Source: Leptothoe spongobia TAU-MAC 1115 (GTDB lineage: Bacteria; Cyanobacteriota; Cyanobacteriia; Phormidesmidales; Phormidesmidaceae). Taken from it: 64,000 bases of DNA. The stretch covers positions 1 through 64,000 of the forward strand of contig NZ_JADOES010000030.1 of the NCBI RefSeq assembly GCF_018739885.1, in the 5' to 3' direction. The notes below the pieces were generated by a model. It ran no database searches, was not told the origin of the DNA, and saw only the letters and a program-made list of their open reading frames with translations. Shown one piece after another: positions 62,272 to 64,000 of this stretch; positions within the stretch are counted from its first letter, which is position 1, and the number at the start of each line of letters is the position of its first letter. A program made the position numbers and the translations under genes.

Positions 62272-64000
62272 ATGGTTCAACAGTTACTCCCAACGGACAC
62301 CTCAGGAGAAAACATCAATCCCCTGGTGGTGGTGCGCACATCATCTGGTGTGGATTTAGTCAGTCCAGGTGCCACCTTTCAGCTAGGCATCACCATCCAC
62401 AACCAGGGCCAAAACAGCGCCATCATCTACACCTACATCGAAGAACGCTCGTCCATCCTGCGCCAGTGGTGTCCCTCCATGCAGGAGCGTCTAGCCCTGG
62501 GGCCGAACCAGAGTGGCGAAGTTGTTTTCAAAATCCGGGTACCCGCCGATGCCCTACCCGAGATTTTAGAATACGACCTGGTGGTTGATGCCTCCGATTA
62601 CTATCCGGACTATCCTCCCCAGCGTTATGAGCAACAGCTTCAGGTGCTGGCGGCAGAACGCACCTCGGTGCAGACCAGTGATCCTGTTTTCTATATCGAT
62701 CCCCAAACCTCATCGCAGAAACCGGTGAGTGCTCAGCCCAATATTGGCCTACCAGTGCAGGTGTGGGTGGAGAATCGGTCTGAGCGGGTAGATCGGTTTC
62801 GGCTGAGCTGCGCAGGGCTACCAACCGATTGGGAAACGACAATCACCTATCCCCAGGATAATCAGGGTTTAGGCTTAATTGTTGCTGCCGACAGCATGGG
62901 GTTAAATCCAGGAGCGCGGGGACAGATTTTGCTATTGCTCAAGCCCCCTGCCAATGCTCTGGCGGGGAGCTATGTGCCCACCCTAAGACTGTCTTCCCAG
63001 AATGATCCAACGTTGAATCTGTTGGACCTGGTTTATTTGCAAGTTGAGCCCACCTATCTACTACAGCCAACGCTCCAAACCCTACGCAGCGAGGTGCGTG
63101 GTCAGGCAGGTCTGTTCGAAGTTCACCTGAACAACTCGGGCAATACCAGCCGCGCAGTAGCCGTAAAGGTGCAAGGCCTCAACCAGGCAAAGCACTGTCT
63201 CTACACCCTTGAAGAGGAACAAACTACGGTTCTACCCCAGGCAACGCAGCGGATTGCCCTCAAGGGTGAACCGCAAAAGTGGTGGCGACGTCCCCTGTAC
63301 GGCAGCGGTCGCACCTATAACTTTAGGATCCAGGTAGAAGATCCTGAGAATCACCCTCTGTTAGCCAATGAACTGCGGGGGAGTTTAACCTGGGCAGCGC
63401 GTCCCTGGTGGCAGCTGCTGCTGTTGGTATTGGCAGTTTTGGGTGTGTTGGGCACCCTGGCCTGGCTCATTTGGTGGTACATTTTGCGACCACCGGCCAC
63501 ACCTCAGATTTTGGACTTTGCTATTGAGGATGCTCGCTATGCAGAGGCAACGGGGGATGTGGCCAGGGTAGGCTGGCAGATTGAGCACCCTGAGCGGGTA
63601 AAGACATTGAGGGTGACTGGTTACAGTGCTGATGGCAAGATCCTGAGCGGTCCGTTGACCTATGATCTGACAGACAAAGATATCCCCCCTGGGCTAGCGG
63701 CAAACTGCAATCAACAGGAGGAGATTCTCACCTGTAGCAATGTGCGCACTGATGCGAGAAAGCCGGGGGAATATACCTTTGAACTGACACTGGTTTCTAA
63801 AAATAGACGGCAGAAAAAACCGATTACTGAACAGTCGGATGTGGTAGTGATTGATCCGAAGCCGTTGCCGATAGTGGCGGAGTTTTTTGCTCCCGACGTG
63901 TTTTATCAAGAGGCGGGGGCGGCTGCACTACTAGATGAGAATGAGGCAGTGGAGGATGAAATTCCTGCCATTGACGGAGCTGGTATTCGCCTGAATTGGC
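62272..64000 (+). CDS. Ig-like membrane protein, truncated by window end
   Basis: The frame starts at ATG 62272 (AGGGAGG upstream) and is open through the end, 576 codons. Beta-sandwich domains (FQLGITIHNQGQNSAIIYTY, LPVQVWVENRSERVDRFRL, FEVHLNNSGNTSRAVAV) precede a membrane helix at about residues 380-403 (LLLLVLAVLGVLGTLAWLIW). The following domain (PQILDFAIEDARYAEATG, IPPGLAANCNQQEEILTC) is equivalent to that of the 802-residue protein at 11839. The missing 3' part probably holds one more such domain. Confidence 0.87.
   Translation, partial: MVQQLLPTDTSGENINPLVVVRTSSGVDLVSPGATFQLGITIHNQGQNSAIIYTYIEERSSILRQWCPSMQERLALGPNQSGEVVFKIRVPADALPEILEYDLVVDASDYYPDYPPQRYEQQLQVLAAERTSVQTSDPVFYIDPQTSSQKPVSAQPNIGLPVQVWVENRSERVDRFRLSCAGLPTDWETTITYPQDNQGLGLIVAADSMGLNPGARGQILLLLKPPANALAGSYVPTLRLSSQNDPTLNLLDLVYLQVEPTYLLQPTLQTLRSEVRGQAGLFEVHLNNSGNTSRAVAVKVQGLNQAKHCLYTLEEEQTTVLPQATQRIALKGEPQKWWRRPLYGSGRTYNFRIQVEDPENHPLLANELRGSLTWAARPWWQLLLLVLAVLGVLGTLAWLIWWYILRPPATPQILDFAIEDARYAEATGDVARVGWQIEHPERVKTLRVTGYSADGKILSGPLTYDLTDKDIPPGLAANCNQQEEILTCSNVRTDARKPGEYTFELTLVSKNRRQKKPITEQSDVVVIDPKPLPIVAEFFAPDVFYQEAGAAALLDENEAVEDEIPAIDGAGIRLNW

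Noticed and set aside
40367..64000. Ordinary prophage
   Set aside because: No capsid, portal, terminase, integrase or lysis genes are present; DUF4255, DUF4280, CIS tube protein and AAA ATPase are hallmarks of a CIS.

Overview
The window looks like a piece of a cyanobacterial chromosome. The octamer GCGATCGC (HIP1), typical of many cyanobacteria, occurs again and again in genes and spacers (for example near 2107, 9076, 35060, 36912, 37614, 39424, 45307, 51921, 52965, 57756 and 61691), and many gene families (CHASE2, YbjN, HEAT, pentapeptide and kinase-like proteins) fit this. No rRNA, tRNA, CRISPR array or intact insertion sequence was seen.

Layout. (1) 373-4630, minus strand: a putative R-body (refractile body) operon with four near-identical RebB-like proteins, three diverged RebB-like proteins, an unknown 346-residue protein and a repeat-containing coiled-coil protein. 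(2) 5197-7086: a CAP/SCP domain protein with a long proline-rich spacer and RTX calcium-binding repeats. (3) 7402-14247, plus strand: two kinase-like proteins that lack the HRD aspartate, a secreted PPC-like protein and a membrane protein with Ig-like domains. (4) 14266-33711, minus strand: seven candidate cargo proteins of a contractile injection system (CIS). They share an N-terminal leader (RPFV/RPFI, then an IQR motif). Three carry a DUF4157 domain, and their C-termini differ: a PD-(D/E)XK-like nuclease, an OmpA domain, an M15 peptidase, a HET-C-like domain and two unknown folds; the seventh stops after DUF4157. Putative immunity or accessory genes and a HEAT lipoprotein lie among them. 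(5) 33845-39584, minus strand: AAA+ ATPase, two small proteins, a DUF4255 protein, a LuxR-type response regulator and a soluble histidine kinase. (6) 40367-64000, plus strand: the CIS structural genes, namely DUF4255 protein, sheath, tube proteins, two chaperone-like small proteins, a DUF6760-like protein, a CHASE2 membrane protein, a further tube protein, a very long disordered protein, the CIS tube/baseplate adaptor, VgrG-like spike, DUF4280 PAAR-like tip, gp25, baseplate J, tail protein I, a DUF4159-like protein and two Ig-like membrane proteins, one with a WD40 propeller and one cut by the window end.

Reading of the whole: regions 4-6 are a CIS of the extracellular (Afp/PVC-like) class together with its cargo. 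No tail fibre and no obvious tape-measure gene were recognised, and the locus encodes several membrane proteins. This favours (inference) a membrane-anchored cyanobacterial CIS, as described for thylakoid-anchored systems, over a released particle. The cargo genes form cassettes: at least three have matching promoter and leader sequences in front of unrelated C-termini. The same IQR(Q/K) motif found in every cargo leader recurs about thirteen times in the long disordered protein encoded among the structural genes, which is the most attractive lead to a cargo recruitment mechanism. An R-body array upstream of a CIS is a second unusual pairing.
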